The translations under genes were made by a program, and so were the position numbers. 64,000 nucleotides of DNA from Bifidobacterium mellis (lineage in GTDB: Bacteria > Actinomycetota > Actinomycetes > Actinomycetales > Bifidobacteriaceae): the NCBI RefSeq assembly GCF_000967265.1, contig NZ_KQ033885.1:1221538-1285537 (forward strand), written 5' to 3'. The notes under the pieces were generated by a model, which did not search any database, was not told the origin of the DNA, and saw only the letters and a program-made list of their open reading frames with translations. Below are positions 52,382-61,581 of the stretch, in pieces (within the stretch, counting starts at the first letter, position 1; the number at the start of each line of letters is the position of its first letter).

Positions 52382-53086
52382 TCAGTTGCCTGAAGGACGA
52401 TCCACATCGGAGGTCAGTTCCTCCGGCAAGGTCAGTTTCAGCTGGTCCAAGCTGGGGGCCGACTGATCAACAGTATGGTCAGGAACCTGACCGGATTCCC
52501 CTCCTTCGGATCCACTCGCTGCCGATTCCGACTCGCTGTCAGCATGGGCGTCCTCGGAGGAAACGGGCTCGGAGGTTACGACCTCTGCTTTTGCTTTATC
52601 GGATTCATCATCCGAAACATCTGCATCGGCCTCGGCATCAGCCAGGGCAGCAATTCGATCGGCTTGCTCACGACGAGCCTGATGCTCATCCTTCTCCTGC
52701 TCCAGGGCGCTGAGAACGCCGTGAATGAAGGAGGGAGCATCGGCATCCGAAAGTGTCTTGGCCAAGGACAGGGCCTCATCGATGGCCACCTTGTCAGGAA
52801 CCTCGGGGTTGTAGAGCATCTCCCAGGCGGCGATACGCAGAATGTTGCGGTCAATGGCATGCATCCGGCTCAGCGGCCATCGGGTGGAATGGGTTTGCAA
52901 AGCCTCATCGATATCTCGACGATGCTCTGCCACACCCTCGACGATGGTCACCGCATAAGCAGGCAGAGGTGTCTGAGCCCCAGGCCGAACCTTGCGCTCT
53001 TCCAACAGGGAAAGGAAATCCTGGCTCTTCTCATCGGCCTCATACAGGGTATTCAAGGCCCGCTTGCGGGCTGTGGAACGTGCCAT
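52382..53086 (-). CDS. nusB: Transcription antitermination factor NusB with acidic tail
   Basis: Residues 1-140 form the NusB helical domain: MARSTARKRALNTLYEADEK, then WPLSRMHAIDRNILRIAAWEML, PDKVAIDEALSLAKTLSDADAPSFIHGVL. NusB binds boxA RNA with NusE/S10 for rRNA antitermination. The remaining 95 residues are highly acidic and disordered (EADADVSDDESDKAK...), not part of the family core. The gene lies 22 bp after efp on the same strand. Confidence 0.94.
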   Translation of the reverse strand: MARSTARKRALNTLYEADEKSQDFLSLLEERKVRPGAQTPLPAYAVTIVEGVAEHRRDIDEALQTHSTRWPLSRMHAIDRNILRIAAWEMLYNPEVPDKVAIDEALSLAKTLSDADAPSFIHGVLSALEQEKDEHQARREQADRIAALADAEADADVSDDESDKAKAEVVTSEPVSSEDAHADSESESAASGSEGGESGQVPDHTVDQSAPSLDQLKLTLPEELTSDVDRPSGN

Positions 53087-53108
53087 GGATGTGTGGTTTC
53101 TGCCTGAC

Positions 53109-53672
53109 TCAGTTCTCGCGGCCCAGGTAGGAGCCGTCGCGGGTGTCCACCTTGACCTTCTCGCCCTCGCCTACGAAGAGGGGCACCTGAATCTCGGCAC
53201 CGGTCTCCACAGTTGCAGGCTTGGTGCCGGCGTTGGAACGGTTGCCCTGCACGCCGGGCTCGGTTGCCGTCACGGTCAGCACCACGGACGCAGGCAGCTC
53301 CACGGACAGGGGGTTGCCGTCATGGAAGCTGATGATGCAGTCGGTGCCCTCAAGCAGGAAGCGCTCCTGATCGCCGACCAGGGCCTCGGGGATGTTGACC
53401 TGCTCATAGGTGTTCATGTCCATGAAGACGAAGGAGTCCCCGTCGCGGTAGGAGTACTGCATGGTCCGGTTGTCGACGGTCTCGAAATCCATCTTCATGC
53501 CCGCATTGAAGGTGCGGTCCACAATCTTACCTGTGAGGACGTCCTTGATGGTCGTGCGTACAAAGGCCGGTCCCTTGCCCGGCTTGACGTGCTGGAACTT
53601 GATGACGGTCCAAAGCTTGCCATCCAGGTTGATGACCGATCCGTTCTTGATGTCGTTGGAAGTCTGTGCCAC
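53109..53672 (-). CDS. efp: Translation elongation factor P
   Basis: The 187-residue protein has the three beta-barrel domains of EF-P: a KOW-like N-terminal domain with [14 protein letters not shown], the OB domain [19 protein letters not shown], and a C-terminal OB domain ending [12 protein letters not shown] relieves stalling at polyproline. The loop residue is Lys33, flanked by PG and GP, as in proteins that are modified or work unmodified in actinobacteria. It heads the efp-nusB unit. Confidence 0.96.
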   Translation of the reverse strand: MAQTSNDIKNGSVINLDGKLWTVIKFQHVKPGKGPAFVRTTIKDVLTGKIVDRTFNAGMKMDFETVDNRTMQYSYRDGDSFVFMDMNTYEQVNIPEALVGDQERFLLEGTDCIISFHDGNPLSVELPASVVLTVTATEPGVQGNRSNAGTKPATVETGAEIQVPLFVGEGEKVKVDTRDGSYLGREN

Positions 53673-53841
53673 CTTGATACCACCTCATTCTGATGAACGT
53701 TCCTTCGGAGGGCTCCTGGCCATCTGCCGAAAGCACCGGGCCACACAGGATCCGGCCCGCTCGCGATAAATCCTCGCCTATTATGCCACGGCGCATGAAC
53801 ACCGCGGCTGGTCCGGCGGCGAAGTCTGCCGGATATGGGCA

Positions 53842-53873
53842 GGGCCCGGAATCACAGGAAGGATTCCGGGCCC
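53842..53873 (-). terminator. Hairpin downstream of tuf
   Basis: A perfect 12-bp stem (53842-53853 with 53862-53873) has an 8-base loop, 35 bases past the tuf stop. It lacks a T run, so efficiency is uncertain, but no other candidate exists before efp. Confidence 0.7.
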
Positions 53874-53908
53874 CGTCATTGGATCGTGTCGATAAGCGAC
53901 AGGCAATC

Positions 53909-55108
53909 CTACTCGATGATCTTGGTGACTCGACCTGAGCCGACCGTGTGGCCGCCTTCACGAACAGCGAAGGTCAGGCCCTCCTCCATGGCGACGGGCT
54001 GAATCAGCTCGACGGAGAAGGTGGCGTGATCGCCGGGCTGAACCATCTCCACGCCCTCGGGCAGGGTGATGACGCCGGTGACGTCGGTGGTCCGGAAGTA
54101 GAACTGCGGACGGTAGTTGGAGAAGAACGGCGAGTGGCGTCCACCCTCGTCCTTGGTCAGCACGTAGACCTCGCCCTCGAACTTGTGGTGAGGGGTCACG
54201 GTGCCAGGAGCAGCCACAACCTGACCGCGCTCGACGTCCTCACGGCCGATGCCGCGCAGCAGCAGACCAGTGTTGTCGCCGGCCTCAGCCTCGTCCATCT
54301 GCTTGTGGAAGGTCTCGATGGAGGTGACGGTGGTGGACTGGGTGTCACGCAGGCCGACGATCTCCACGTTGGTGTTTACGGGCAGCTTGCCGCGCTCGAC
54401 ACGGCCGGTCACCACAGTGCCGCGGCCGGAGATGGTGAAGACATCCTCGATGGGCATCAGGAAGGGCTTGTCCAGGTCGTGGACCGGGGTGGGGATGTAG
54501 TCGTCGACGGCATTCATGAGATCCTTGATGGTCTGAACCCACTTGTCATGGTCGGGAGCATCGTCATGCAGGGCACCGTAGGCGGAGGTGCGGATGACGG
54601 GGCAATCACGGTCGAAGCCGTTCTCGTCCAGCAGATCGCGGACTTCCTCCTCGACCAGCTCGATCAGCTCTTCGTCGTCGACCATGTCGCACTTGTTCAG
54701 GGCGACCAGGATCTTCGGCACGCCGACCTGGCGGGCCAGCAACACGTGCTCACGAGTCTGGGCCATGGGGCCGTCGGTTGCGGCGACCACCAGGATGGCG
54801 CCATCCATCTGAGCAGCGCCGGTGATCATGTTCTTGACGAAGTCGGCGTGCCCGGGGCAGTCCACGTGGGCGTAATGGCGCTTGGCGGTCTGGTACTCGA
54901 TGTGCGCGATGTTGATGGTGATGCCGCGCTCCTTCTCCTCAGGAGCAGCGTCGATCTGGGCGAAATCGTACTCGGGGTTGACGTCCGGGTACTCCTCATG
55001 CAGCACCTTGGAGATGGCCGCGGTCAGGGTGGTCTTGCCGTGATCGACGTGGCCGATGGTGCCAATGTTAACGTGCGGCTTGGTCCGCTCGTACTTTTCC
55101 TTTGCCAT
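53909..55108 (-). CDS. tuf: Elongation factor Tu
   Basis: The 399-residue GTPase starts at the ATG at 55108 (AGGAGG). It has [17 protein letters not shown], the switch region [26 protein letters not shown], and [11 protein letters not shown]. It delivers aminoacyl-tRNA to the ribosome. It ends the str gene group. About 195 bp separate it from fusA, containing GC-rich hairpins and AT-rich stretches that may hold a separate tuf promoter; I could not fix its elements. Confidence 0.98.
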   Translation of the reverse strand: MAKEKYERTKPHVNIGTIGHVDHGKTTLTAAISKVLHEEYPDVNPEYDFAQIDAAPEEKERGITINIAHIEYQTAKRHYAHVDCPGHADFVKNMITGAAQMDGAILVVAATDGPMAQTREHVLLARQVGVPKILVALNKCDMVDDEELIELVEEEVRDLLDENGFDRDCPVIRTSAYGALHDDAPDHDKWVQTIKDLMNAVDDYIPTPVHDLDKPFLMPIEDVFTISGRGTVVTGRVERGKLPVNTNVEIVGLRDTQSTTVTSIETFHKQMDEAEAGDNTGLLLRGIGREDVERGQVVAAPGTVTPHHKFEGEVYVLTKDEGGRHSPFFSNYRPQFYFRTTDVTGVITLPEGVEMVQPGDHATFSVELIQPVAMEEGLTFAVREGGHTVGSGRVTKIIE

Positions 55109-55303
55109 TGTGTTTTGTCCTCCTGGACGTCTCGTAGGTTGCCTGCGCGAACCACGCACAGAGCACTCGCTACATATTACTGGGTTATCGGGTTCTTTGC
55201 CACTTTTGCCCTCCGCCCAGTCAGCGCTACAAGAGTGTAACGCCGACTTGTGACAGAAGAGCCTTTTTGCGCGGGCCCGCCGTGGCGGCGGACCGGACCG
55301 GCA

Positions 55304-57430
55304 TTACTCGCCTCGCTGGGCCTTGATGATCTCGTCGCTTACGGTCTTGGGAACCTCAGCGTAGGAGTCCATCTGCATGGTGAACATTGCGCGGCCCTGG
55401 GTCTTGGACCTGAGGTCGCCGATGTAGCCGAACATCTCCGACAGGGGCACCTTGGCATCGATGACCTTGACGCCGGTGGCGTCGGTCATGGACTGGATGG
55501 AGCCACGACGGGAGTTGATGTCGCCCATGACGTCGCCCATGTACTCCTCGGGAGTACGGACCTCGACGGCCATGATGGGCTCGAGGATGACGGGCTTGGC
55601 CTTGGGAGCGGCCTCCTTGAAGCACATGGAGCCGGCGATCTTGAAGGCCATCTCCGAAGAGTCGACCTCGTGGATCTGGCCGTCGGTCAGGGTCGCCTTG
55701 ACACCCACGACCGGGAAGCCTGCCAGCACGCCGGACTCCATGGCCTCCTGCACGCCCGCGTCGACCGAGGGGATGAACTCCTTGGTGATGTGACCGCCGG
55801 TGACCTTGTTCTCGAAGATGTAGGATTCACCCTCGGAAGTATCCAGGGGCTCGAAGTTCATGAGCACCTTGGCGAACTGGCCGGACCCGCCGGTCTGCTT
55901 CTTGTGGGTGTATTCCTGGTTCATGACGGGCTTGCGGATGGTCTCGCGGTAAGCCACCTGGGGCTTGCCCACGTTGCACTCCACATGGAACTCGCGGCGC
56001 ATGCGGTCCACCAGGATGTCCAGCTGGAGCTCACCCATGCCGGAAATCAGGGTCTGGCCGGACTCCTCGTCCGTCTTGACCTGGAAGGTGGGATCCTCCT
56101 CGGAGAGCTTCTGCAGGGCGATGCCCATCTTCTCCTGGTCGGCCTTGGTCTTGGGCTCCACGGCGACCTCGATCACAGGATCGGGGAAGGTCATGGATTC
56201 CAGCACCAGCGGTGCCTTCTCGTCGCACAGGGTGTCACCGGTGGTGACGTTCTTGAGCCCGACGAAGGCGTAGATGTTGCCGGCGATGGCCTCGTCGACC
56301 GGATTCTCCTTGTTGGAGTGCATCTGGAAGAGCTTGCCGACGCGCTCCTTCTTGTCCTTGGTGGAGTCCAGGACCGTTTCGCCCTGGGCCACCTTGCCGG
56401 AGTAGACGCGCACGTAGATCAGCTTGCCGTAGAAGGGGTGGGTGGCCACCTTGAAGGCCAGGGCCGAGAAGGGCTCGTCCACGGTGGGCTTGCGGTCGAT
56501 CTCGACGGACTCGTCGCCGATCTTGTAGCCCTTGATGGCCGGCACGTCCTCGGGGCTGGGCAGGTAGTCCACGACCGCGTCCAGCATGGGCTGCACGCCC
56601 TTGTCCTTGAATGCGGATCCGCAGAAGACCGGGAAGGCCGACTGCTCGATGGTCATCTTGCGCACAGCGCTGCGGATCTCCTGCTGGGAGATCTCCTCAC
56701 CGCCCAGATACTTCTCCAGCAGATCCTCATCCGACTCGGCCACGGCCTCAAGCAGCTCGGTGTGGTACTGCTCGGCCTTGTCCTTGAGGTCGTCGGGGAT
56801 GTCGATGGTGTCGTACTTGGCGCCCAGATCGGCCTCGTCCTTCCAGTAGTAGGCCACCATGCGCACCAGGTCGACCACGCCGTGGAAGTCGCTCTCAGCG
56901 CCGATGGGCAGCTGCATGACCAGCGGCTTGACACCCAGCTTGTCCTTGATGGTGTCCACCGAGTAGTAGAAGTCGGCGCCCAGCTTGTCCATCTTGTTGA
57001 TGAAGCAGATGCGGGGCACGCCATACTTGTCGGCCTGACGCCAGACGGTCTCGGACTGGGGCTCCACACCCTCCTTGCCGTCGAACACCGCCACAGCGCC
57101 ATCGAGCACGCGCAGGGAGCGCTCCACCTCGGCGGTGAAGTCCACGTGGCCGGGGGTGTCGATGATGTTGATCTGGTAGCGGTCCTCAGGATCGTGGGAC
57201 TGGCGGTTCCAGAAGGCCGTGATGGCGGCGGAGGTGATCGTGATGCCACGTTCTTTCTCCTGGTCCATCCAGTCCATGGTGGAGGCGCCGTCGTGGGTCT
57301 CGCCGATCTTGTAGTTGACGCCGGTGTAGTAGAGAATACGCTCGGTCGTCGTTGTCTTGCCGGCATCGATGTGGGCCATGATGCCGATGTTGCGGACCTT
57401 GGTCAGGTCCGTGAGCACGTCTTGTGCCAT
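55304..57430 (-). CDS. fusA: Elongation factor G
   Basis: The ATG at 57430 (AAGGAA site) gives 708 residues, the family length; the open frame upstream is in the rpsG-fusA gap and runs into another frame. It has [30 protein letters not shown], and [10 protein letters not shown]. Domains III-V carry QMGELHLD-like [17 protein letters not shown] drives translocation and ribosome recycling. It follows rpsG by 25 bp. Confidence 0.98.
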   Translation of the reverse strand: MAQDVLTDLTKVRNIGIMAHIDAGKTTTTERILYYTGVNYKIGETHDGASTMDWMDQEKERGITITSAAITAFWNRQSHDPEDRYQINIIDTPGHVDFTAEVERSLRVLDGAVAVFDGKEGVEPQSETVWRQADKYGVPRICFINKMDKLGADFYYSVDTIKDKLGVKPLVMQLPIGAESDFHGVVDLVRMVAYYWKDEADLGAKYDTIDIPDDLKDKAEQYHTELLEAVAESDEDLLEKYLGGEEISQQEIRSAVRKMTIEQSAFPVFCGSAFKDKGVQPMLDAVVDYLPSPEDVPAIKGYKIGDESVEIDRKPTVDEPFSALAFKVATHPFYGKLIYVRVYSGKVAQGETVLDSTKDKKERVGKLFQMHSNKENPVDEAIAGNIYAFVGLKNVTTGDTLCDEKAPLVLESMTFPDPVIEVAVEPKTKADQEKMGIALQKLSEEDPTFQVKTDEESGQTLISGMGELQLDILVDRMRREFHVECNVGKPQVAYRETIRKPVMNQEYTHKKQTGGSGQFAKVLMNFEPLDTSEGESYIFENKVTGGHITKEFIPSVDAGVQEAMESGVLAGFPVVGVKATLTDGQIHEVDSSEMAFKIAGSMCFKEAAPKAKPVILEPIMAVEVRTPEEYMGDVMGDINSRRGSIQSMTDATGVKVIDAKVPLSEMFGYIGDLRSKTQGRAMFTMQMDSYAEVPKTVSDEIIKAQRGE

Positions 57431-57455
57431 AATTCCTTGTTCTCGCTCTCTTGGA

Positions 57456-57926
57456 TTACCAGCGATAGTGGGCGAACGCCTTGTTGGCCTCGGCCATCTT
57501 GTGGGTGTCCTCGCGGCGCTTGACCGCGGCACCCAGGCCGTTGGAGGCATCAAGGATCTCGTTGGCCAGCCGCTCCGACATGGTCTTCTCACGACGGGCG
57601 CGGCTGTAATCGGTCAGCCACCGCAACGAGAGCGTATTGGCGCGGTTCGGCTTGACCTCGACGGGGACCTGATAGGTGGCACCGCCGACACGACGGCTGC
57701 GGACCTCCAGGCTGGGACGAATGTTGTCCAAGGCGCGCTTGAGCACGGCCACAGGCTCCTGGTCGGTCTTCTCCTTGACCTGCTCCAGGGCGGTGTAGAC
57801 GATGTTCTCGGCGATGGACTTCTTGCCGTCCAGCAGGATCTTGTTGATCAGCTGGGCCACCACGGTGGAACCGTAGATGGGGTCGGGCAGGAGCTGGTGC
57901 TTTTTGGCTGGTCCTTTGCGTGACAT
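57456..57926 (-). CDS. rpsG: 30S ribosomal protein S7
   Basis: The 156-residue protein nucleates assembly of the 30S head. It has [24 protein letters not shown] (here [11 protein letters not shown]), [15 protein letters not shown], and the C-terminal helices [20 protein letters not shown]. It lies 3 bp after rpsL and 25 bp before fusA in the str operon. Confidence 0.98.
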   Translation of the reverse strand: MSRKGPAKKHQLLPDPIYGSTVVAQLINKILLDGKKSIAENIVYTALEQVKEKTDQEPVAVLKRALDNIRPSLEVRSRRVGGATYQVPVEVKPNRANTLSLRWLTDYSRARREKTMSERLANEILDASNGLGAAVKRREDTHKMAEANKAFAHYRW

Positions 57927-57929
57927 GTG

Positions 57930-58301
57930 TTACTTGGCCTTCTTTGCTCCGTACAGGGAACGGCCCTGCTTGCGATCCTTGACTCCCTGGGTATCCAGCG
58001 CACCGCGCACGATGTGGTAGCGCACGCCGGGCAGATCCTTGACACGTCCGCCGCGCACCAGCACGATGGAGTGCTCCTGCAGATTGTGTCCCTCTCCGGG
58101 GATGTAGGCGGAAACCTCGATGCCGGAGCTCAGACGGACACGGGCAACCTTCCGCAGAGCCGAATTCGGCTTCTTGGGGGTGGTGGTGTAGACACGGGTG
58201 CACACGCCGCGACGCAGCGGGCTGCCCTTGAGTGCCAAAGTCTTCGACTTGCGAGGCTTGGCCTTGCGCCCTTTGCGGACGAGCTGTTCAATTGTTGGCA
58301 A
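57930..58301 (-). CDS. rpsL: 30S ribosomal protein S12, TTG start
   Basis: The family N-terminus (M)[11 protein letters not shown] is encoded from a TTG at 58301, with GGAG 8 bases upstream, giving 123 residues. The open frame continues 20 codons further to an ATG, but S12 never has such an extension. It has [18 protein letters not shown] (the decoding-site loop with the streptomycin-sensitivity lysines) and [13 protein letters not shown]12 monitors decoding and leads the str operon. Confidence 0.96.
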   Translation of the reverse strand: MPTIEQLVRKGRKAKPRKSKTLALKGSPLRRGVCTRVYTTTPKKPNSALRKVARVRLSSGIEVSAYIPGEGHNLQEHSIVLVRGGRVKDLPGVRYHIVRGALDTQGVKDRKQGRSLYGAKKAK

Positions 58302-58782
58302 CTGACTCTCTCCGATTCCTTCGATGAACTTGTCTTCGTTTGCACTGCGAGACCGCCGCACCGCAGCCGCAGTCGCTCCCAGGAGGAGAGATCAGCCACT
58401 GTCCACCGGCCCGATGGCCCGTGATCCTCCTGCCGGGCATTGCTGCCTGCACTCTTCGGATTCAGGGATATCCCGACAAGCTCACCTGTGACATAAGGCG
58501 TGCTGCCGGCACACACGTTGAAAAGTATATCACCCGGGCGGACATGGCCACGTTTTGCACTCGGAAGTATGCTCTGGGCTTTGCTCACTGTGGTACCGCA
58601 CCGGAACCGTCAGTAGGAAAGGCTTGGAAGAGATCTGTAACAAATCCTTACGCATACCCGTATTCATGGAGTTGCATACTTGTATCCACAGATTAATAAT
58701 CGCTTATCCGCCTATAACAGCTCCCTAATATATAGGTGTCTATATAGGTGTCGGAAAATACATAACTCAATCAGTAAATATC
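58302..58782. other. rpsL leader and intergenic DNA
   Basis: The first 220 bases are the GC-rich rpsL leader, with several possible hairpins. Beyond about 58630 the composition becomes AT-rich, with a short direct repeat (TATATAGGTGTC twice near 58729-58752). No gene is convincing. Confidence 0.55.
58524..58529 (-). promoter_or_regulatory. Candidate str-operon promoter (extended -10)
   Basis: On the minus strand TGATATACT gives TATACT with an upstream TGN, an extended -10. The -35 region is weak. This would give a leader of about 215 bases before rpsL. Confidence 0.5.
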
Positions 58783-58868
58783 GATGCCGGAAACATAGCT
58801 GCCGGTGTCCGGGGACGTAAGTGCCGGCATCCGGTGACACAAATGTGATTGTCCGGTTGTGATCTGGA
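58783..58868. repeat. Degenerate tandem repeat with a 22-bp period
   Basis: CCGG recurs at 58787, 58809, 58831 and 58853, exactly 22 bases apart. The surrounding units share the pattern (G)NTGYCCGGNNAC-TAAGTGCCG. It could be a leftover IS21-type transposon end, which often carries such repeats, or a set of protein-binding iterons. No transposase or rep gene adjoins it. Confidence 0.7.
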
Positions 58869-58888
58869 ATTCGTGGATGGCCAGCCGT

Positions 58889-59260
58889 CTACCTGTCCTC
58901 CTTCTCAAGAGCCTGCCGAATGTAGTCGCGCAGGATCAGGGCATGGTTGACGGCTGGATCCTTGGCCGCATAGACCAGTGTCGTCCGATCGTGTTCGCGC
59001 ACAATGCTCAGCAGATCCTCCAAGGCAGGATTGTCATCCAGCTCAGTACGGTACCGGCGGGCGAAGTCCTCGAAGCGGTCAGGATCATGGTGCCACCAGC
59101 GTCGCAGGTCCGGACTGGGTGCGACATCCTTGAGCCAGCCGGACAGGGCTGCCCGCTCCTTGCTGACGCCACGTGGCCAAAGCCTGTCGACCAGGATGCG
59201 GACCCCGTCCTCATCGGCGGCCTGCTCGTATACGCGCTTGATATCCACCTGACCCATCAT
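58889..59260 (-). CDS. DUF488 family protein
   Basis: The 123-residue protein belongs to DUF488: VRILVDRLWPRGVSKE, then LKDVAPSPDLRRWWHHDPDRFEDFARRYRTEL, and TLVYAAKDPAVNHALIL. The family is cytoplasmic and of unknown function. A ribosome site AGGAGG precedes two adjacent ATGs; either may be used (59260 or 59257). It is transcribed away from the YwiC-like gene. Confidence 0.93.
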   Translation of the reverse strand: MMGQVDIKRVYEQAADEDGVRILVDRLWPRGVSKERAALSGWLKDVAPSPDLRRWWHHDPDRFEDFARRYRTELDDNPALEDLLSIVREHDRTTLVYAAKDPAVNHALILRDYIRQALEKEDR

Positions 59261-59369
59261 CTGCCTCCTGAAACCAGGAACCCGTGTGATTCATGACTCC
59301 TTGGACCATGATATTGACCGAATCGGCATTACGGAAGAGGCAGTGACAGCCATACCGGGGCGTAGGCTG

Positions 59370-60368
59370 ATGAGTATGCTTACAGACGCAGACAAGGGCA
59401 AGGCCGCCGGGTCGAACGGCAGCAGACCAAACCCTCAAGCCCGCAAATCGGCAGAATCGACCGGATCAGGATCCAAGGGACGACAGTGGCGGCGGCTATG
59501 GATACCCGACCAGATAGGCGGCTGGGCCATGGCCTTGATGCCGGGCCTAGCCGGTCTGCTGATCGGAGGCCCGACCTGGAGGGGTCTGCTGCTCATGGTC
59601 GCCTGGGTCTTCTGCTACTGCTTTGAGTTCACCGGCTCGCGATGGATGGTCTCGCACCGGGCTGCCAGATTCGCACCACCAGCTCTGGGTTACGCCCTGC
59701 TCACGGCCGTGACCGGACTGATCCTATTGGTCGGCACCCCTGGGCTTCTGCGATGGGCCCCGCTCTACCTGGTGCTGGGCGTGCTGAACTTTGCCGCCGC
59801 CTGGATGCGTGCAGAGCGCTCCTGGTGGAACGATACGGTAGTCGTGATTGCGGCCTGCACGCTCTGTCTGATCGCTGTCTCCCTGGGGTCACGATTCCAG
59901 AAGCCCGGACCAGGACTGGAAGGTGCCAACGCCGGCTACTTCGGGTGCCAGCCGAATCCTGCTGTGGACTGCTTCGCCAGCGGATTCCTGCCAAGCGCCG
60001 CCCTGCCATCGATCGGAGTCGTCAGTGCAGCTGTATTCGCTGTGACCCAGTTCGGTTCGGTCATCTTCGTCAAGACCATGATCCGCGAGCGCGGCAAGAC
60101 CTGGTGCTACCTGCTTTCGCTGGCTTGGAACCTGGCACTCTGCCTGATCGGGGTCGCCATGGTGCACACCGCAGGATGGTGGCCTCTGTTGACCGCCCTG
60201 GTTCTGCTGATACGTGCGGCCCTACTGCCAGCCATTTCCCGCCGGCGCCGCATCCCCATTCTGTATGTGGGCCTGGTTGAATGCGCAACCAGCCTCCTGG
60301 TCTTCATTCTGGTAATTGCACAGGCTGACGTGATGACCGCGTCTCTGACAAGCCTGCTTGGCGCATGA
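59370..60368 (+). CDS. YwiC-like membrane protein
   Basis: Starts at 59370 or 59376 are possible (the ribosome site is weak); from 59370 the product is 332 residues. About 45 hydrophilic residues precede WIPDQIGGWAMALMPGLAGLLIG, the start of the YwiC-like integral membrane domain with eight or more spans. Histidine and tryptophan residues around TGSRWMVSHRAARF are typical. The function is unknown; some bacteria carry it near nitrate-respiration genes, which are not seen here. Its stop overlaps the next start by 4 bp. Confidence 0.85.
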   Translation: MSMLTDADKGKAAGSNGSRPNPQARKSAESTGSGSKGRQWRRLWIPDQIGGWAMALMPGLAGLLIGGPTWRGLLLMVAWVFCYCFEFTGSRWMVSHRAARFAPPALGYALLTAVTGLILLVGTPGLLRWAPLYLVLGVLNFAAAWMRAERSWWNDTVVVIAACTLCLIAVSLGSRFQKPGPGLEGANAGYFGCQPNPAVDCFASGFLPSAALPSIGVVSAAVFAVTQFGSVIFVKTMIRERGKTWCYLLSLAWNLALCLIGVAMVHTAGWWPLLTALVLLIRAALLPAISRRRRIPILYVGLVECATSLLVFILVIAQADVMTASLTSLLGA

Positions 60369-60940
60369 CTGCAGGTTCCGTCACCCATGTCACCCACGGA
60401 TTCGGGCCTGTCTGGGATGACCGATCTCGTGTGCTGATCCTGGGTTCCATTCCCAGCCCGAGTTCGCGCGTGGCCGGCTTCTACTACATGTTTCCGCGCA
60501 ATCGCTTCTGGCCCGTACTGGCCGCACTCTTCGATCAGCCTGTTCCAGGGCCTGATCCGGCTGTCCGTGCTAGGTTTGCCCTCAATCATTGCATAGCACT
60601 CTGGGATGTCATCCAGGAATGCGACATCCACGGCGCCTCCGACGCTTCAATAACCAATGTCGTGCCGACCGACATCGCTGGCTTGCTGGACCGTGTGCCC
60701 ATCGGCACCATATTCACCACAGGACGCAAGGCCGGCCAGCTTTACCGTCGCTACTGCCTGCCGATCCTGCAGGAGAAAGGGTATCGACCGACGATGATCA
60801 ATCTGCCATCCACCAGCCCCGCCAATGCCGCTATGAGCCTGGCCGATCTGATCAAGGCCTACCAACCCATAAGAAAAGTGCTCGACGACAAAGAGCCTAA
60901 GCTTGATAGGCAAGACAACCACAACGACTATGACAAATAG
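60365..60940 (+). CDS. DNA-deoxyinosine/uracil-type glycosylase (Mug-like superfamily)
   Basis: The 191-residue protein matches the hypoxanthine-DNA glycosylase branch: VLILGSIPSPSSRVAGFYYMFPRNRFWPVL, then HCIALWDVIQECDIHGASDASI, and the LPSTSPANA loop. It probably excises deaminated purines or uracil. It is coupled by a 4-bp overlap to the YwiC-like gene. A polar C-terminal tail (DDKEPKLDRQDNHNDYDK) overlaps the next gene. It complements ung elsewhere in the window. Confidence 0.88.
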   Translation: MTAGSVTHVTHGFGPVWDDRSRVLILGSIPSPSSRVAGFYYMFPRNRFWPVLAALFDQPVPGPDPAVRARFALNHCIALWDVIQECDIHGASDASITNVVPTDIAGLLDRVPIGTIFTTGRKAGQLYRRYCLPILQEKGYRPTMINLPSTSPANAAMSLADLIKAYQPIRKVLDDKEPKLDRQDNHNDYDK

Positions 60941-61388
60941 GCAAATACCAACGGTCAAAGCCCAAGATGTTGCGAACCTTCCCAAGGATGAATTCGCTTT
61001 CCCTGGTCCAGAACGTGATTGCCTGGTGGAAGCGATCCTGGAGGGGCGCAAAACTACTACGACCAGCCTGATGGCAGAGTTCATTCATAATCATGAGCCA
61101 CTCCCCGCCGCCGGCCGACGAACGCTTCTGTTGAACTCAGATGACCAGCCAGTTGCCGTCCTCAGATATGCCTCGGTGAGCGTGACCCGACTCGGCCTGG
61201 TCACGCCGCAGCATGTTCTGAATGAAGGAGAAGACTATAAAAGCCTTCCTGAGTGGCGCCAGGCTCATAAGTCCTTCTGGACCTCAGAGAACATGCGACA
61301 GGTACTGGATGATCCGGACTTCACCGTCGACGACCAGACCCTGGTGGTGCTAGAGGCTTTTTATGTAGAGGCCATAGTCGTGAACTGA
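60930..61388 (+). CDS. ASCH-domain protein
   Basis: The ATG at 60930 gives 152 residues and overlaps the preceding stop by 11 bp. The family-defining EAILEGRKTTTTSLMAEF (G-x-K-x-x-T-x-S-like), then PVAVLRYASVSVTRLG and FWTSENMRQVLDDPDFTVDDQTLVVLEAFYVEAI, fit the ASCH fold, an RNA-binding or RNA-hydrolase-like beta-barrel. Some relatives are amidohydrolases. The substrate is unknown. Confidence 0.85.
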   Translation: MTNRQIPTVKAQDVANLPKDEFAFPGPERDCLVEAILEGRKTTTTSLMAEFIHNHEPLPAAGRRTLLLNSDDQPVAVLRYASVSVTRLGLVTPQHVLNEGEDYKSLPEWRQAHKSFWTSENMRQVLDDPDFTVDDQTLVVLEAFYVEAIVVN

Positions 61389-61459
61389 AGGCCCAATGAC
61401 AAACACGGCCTTTGCCACCCGGGTGACACTTCACCGGCGTGCCATGTCATACCATCGTG

Positions 61460-61465
61460 TATAGT
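61460..61465 (+). promoter_or_regulatory. Candidate -10 element of the tRNA-His gene
   Basis: TATAGT lies 43 bases upstream of the tRNA. No good -35 match is seen. A perfect 9-bp stem with one T-G pair (TTGATCCGC/GCGGGTCAA, 61479-61499) lies between it and the tRNA and would be in the precursor leader. Confidence 0.4.
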
Positions 61466-61508
61466 TTCATCTGTTGCATTGATCCGCTATGCGGGTCAAT
61501 TCACTATG

Positions 61509-61581
61509 GTGGCTATAGCTCAGTCGGTAGAGCACCTGATTGTGGTTCAGGAGGTCGCGCGTTCGAGCCGCGTTAGCCACC
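61509..61581 (+). tRNA. tRNA-His (anticodon GTG)
   Basis: The cloverleaf folds completely: acceptor GTGGCTA/TAGCCAC with G at position -1 (61508) opposite C73, as tRNA-His requires; anticodon stem CCTGA/TCAGG around TTGTGGT; and T arm GCGCG-TTCGAGC-CGCGT. The 3' CCA is not fully encoded. It marks the left edge of the AT-rich region. Confidence 0.97.

Noticed and set aside
55270-55303. GC-rich hairpin after fusA as a terminator
   Set aside because: The stem is only about 6 bp and the run beside it is A-rich, not T-rich, on the transcribed strand.
53948-57523. Two long open frames opposite tuf and fusA
   Set aside because: They mirror the sense genes, show biased low-complexity composition and have no family motifs.
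58302-58361. 20-codon N-terminal extension of S12
   Set aside because: S12 proteins begin at [10 protein letters not shown]; the TTG at 58301 has a well-spaced ribosome site.
58783-58868. CRISPR array
   Set aside because: Units are 22 bp and degenerate, with no unique spacers between them and no cas genes.
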